DNA of 14,608 nt from DATDPY01 sp964395765. Its GTDB lineage: Bacteria > Bacteroidota > Bacteroidia > Cytophagales > Cyclobacteriaceae. The notes below the pieces were generated by a model. It ran no database searches and was not told where the DNA came from. It worked only from the letters and a program-made list of their open reading frames with translations. The stretch spans positions 1-14,608 of the forward strand of contig CAYNCU010000102.1 of assembly GCA_964395765.1 (NCBI GenBank), read 5' to 3'. Both the position numbers and the translations under genes were made by a program. Position 1 is the stretch's first letter; each line of letters begins with the position of its first letter. This document shows positions 14,353-14,608 of the stretch, piece after piece.

Positions 14353-14608
14353 ATGAAAACCTTTTTTCCGATATTCCTTTATGTTGCCTTTGTTTTTGTT
14401 TGTTTATCCTCCTGTAATTCCGGCAGGCCGTCCGACAATTCCCGGACTGAAGCCGGCGTTACCGATACCTTAAAAAGCAAAAAAGATCTTTCCGGTATTA
14501 AAGTCGGTTACTGCACCCCGTCACTCAACGCGCCCTTTTATGTTGTACTTTCAAAGTATATAAAAAAATATACTGAAAATTACGGGATGAAATTTGTTAT
14601 GGCCGATG
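14353..14608 (+). CDS. Sugar-binding periplasmic lipoprotein (type-1 binding protein), 3'-truncated
   Basis: The frame starts at ATG 14353 and runs off the window after 85 codons. It has a lipoprotein signal with lipobox LSSC (Cys21), a polar linker (about 22-45) and then the opening of a type-1 periplasmic binding fold: IKVGYCTPSLNAPFYVVL followed by a helix and KFVMAD. This matches the first beta-strand, the NPFF/APFY loop and the second strand of RbsB-like sugar-binding proteins of ABC importers. In Bacteroidota such proteins can also be sensor or two-component partners. Only about a quarter is seen, so ligand, length and neighbours are unknown. It is transcribed away from the caspase-fold gene and the two could share a 115-base divergent promoter region; a partial -7 box (TACTTTG, 14311-14317) lies there. 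Confidence 0.7.
   Translation, partial: MKTFFPIFLYVAFVFVCLSSCNSGRPSDNSRTEAGVTDTLKSKKDLSGIKVGYCTPSLNAPFYVVLSKYIKKYTENYGMKFVMAD

Overview
The window looks like a fragment of a Bacteroidota genome, most likely a metagenome-assembled polysaccharide degrader of moderate G+C. The evidence is the many short lipoproteins with signal-peptidase-II-type N-termini, a TonB-receptor plug domain of SusC type, a two-module MacB/FtsX-like permease of the kind abundant in this phylum, carbohydrate-active enzymes with discoidin domains, a secreted caspase-fold protein, and the lack of obvious Shine-Dalgarno sequences. A run of exactly 100 N at 12699-12798 is a scaffold gap of nominal size, which also points to a draft assembly.

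Left part (1-7212, all + strand): a 5'-truncated GH5 glycosidase, a 1200-residue multidomain GH2 glycosidase lipoprotein, a small lipoprotein that is nothing but a TonB-receptor plug domain, a 66-residue very hydrophobic protein, and a CE7-type acetyl esterase with a signal peptide. GH5, GH2 and CE7 activities fit stepwise breakdown of a decorated hemicellulose (mannan, xylan or a mixed glycan) at the cell surface and in the periplasm. No SusC/SusD pair, regulator or transporter for it lies inside the window, so a full polysaccharide utilisation locus is not shown. The gaps between these genes (193-325 bases) carry several palindromes and a short heptamer tandem repeat, so they are probably not one tight operon.

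Middle part (7220-11052, - strand): an ABC-transporter permease of the MacB/FtsX type, convergent with the esterase and preceded by a candidate ECF-sigma promoter, then a clear D-galactonate dehydratase (dgoD) with all metal-binding and catalytic positions of the E. coli enzyme at the same residue numbers.

Right part (11174-14608): an MscS-type mechanosensitive channel on the - strand, flanked on both sides by + strand genes for small lipoproteins that share a short motif after the lipid-anchor cysteine (the second is broken by the N gap). Next come a secreted caspase-fold protein with an N-terminal beta-rich domain (- strand) and, divergent from it, the start of a lipoprotein that looks like a sugar-binding type-1 periplasmic protein and runs off the window.

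No tRNA, rRNA, CRISPR array, insertion sequence or phage gene was found. The least ordinary items are the stand-alone plug-domain lipoprotein, the MscS gene sandwiched by two related lipoproteins, the beta-domain/caspase fusion, and the palindrome-rich intergenic segments around the plug gene.
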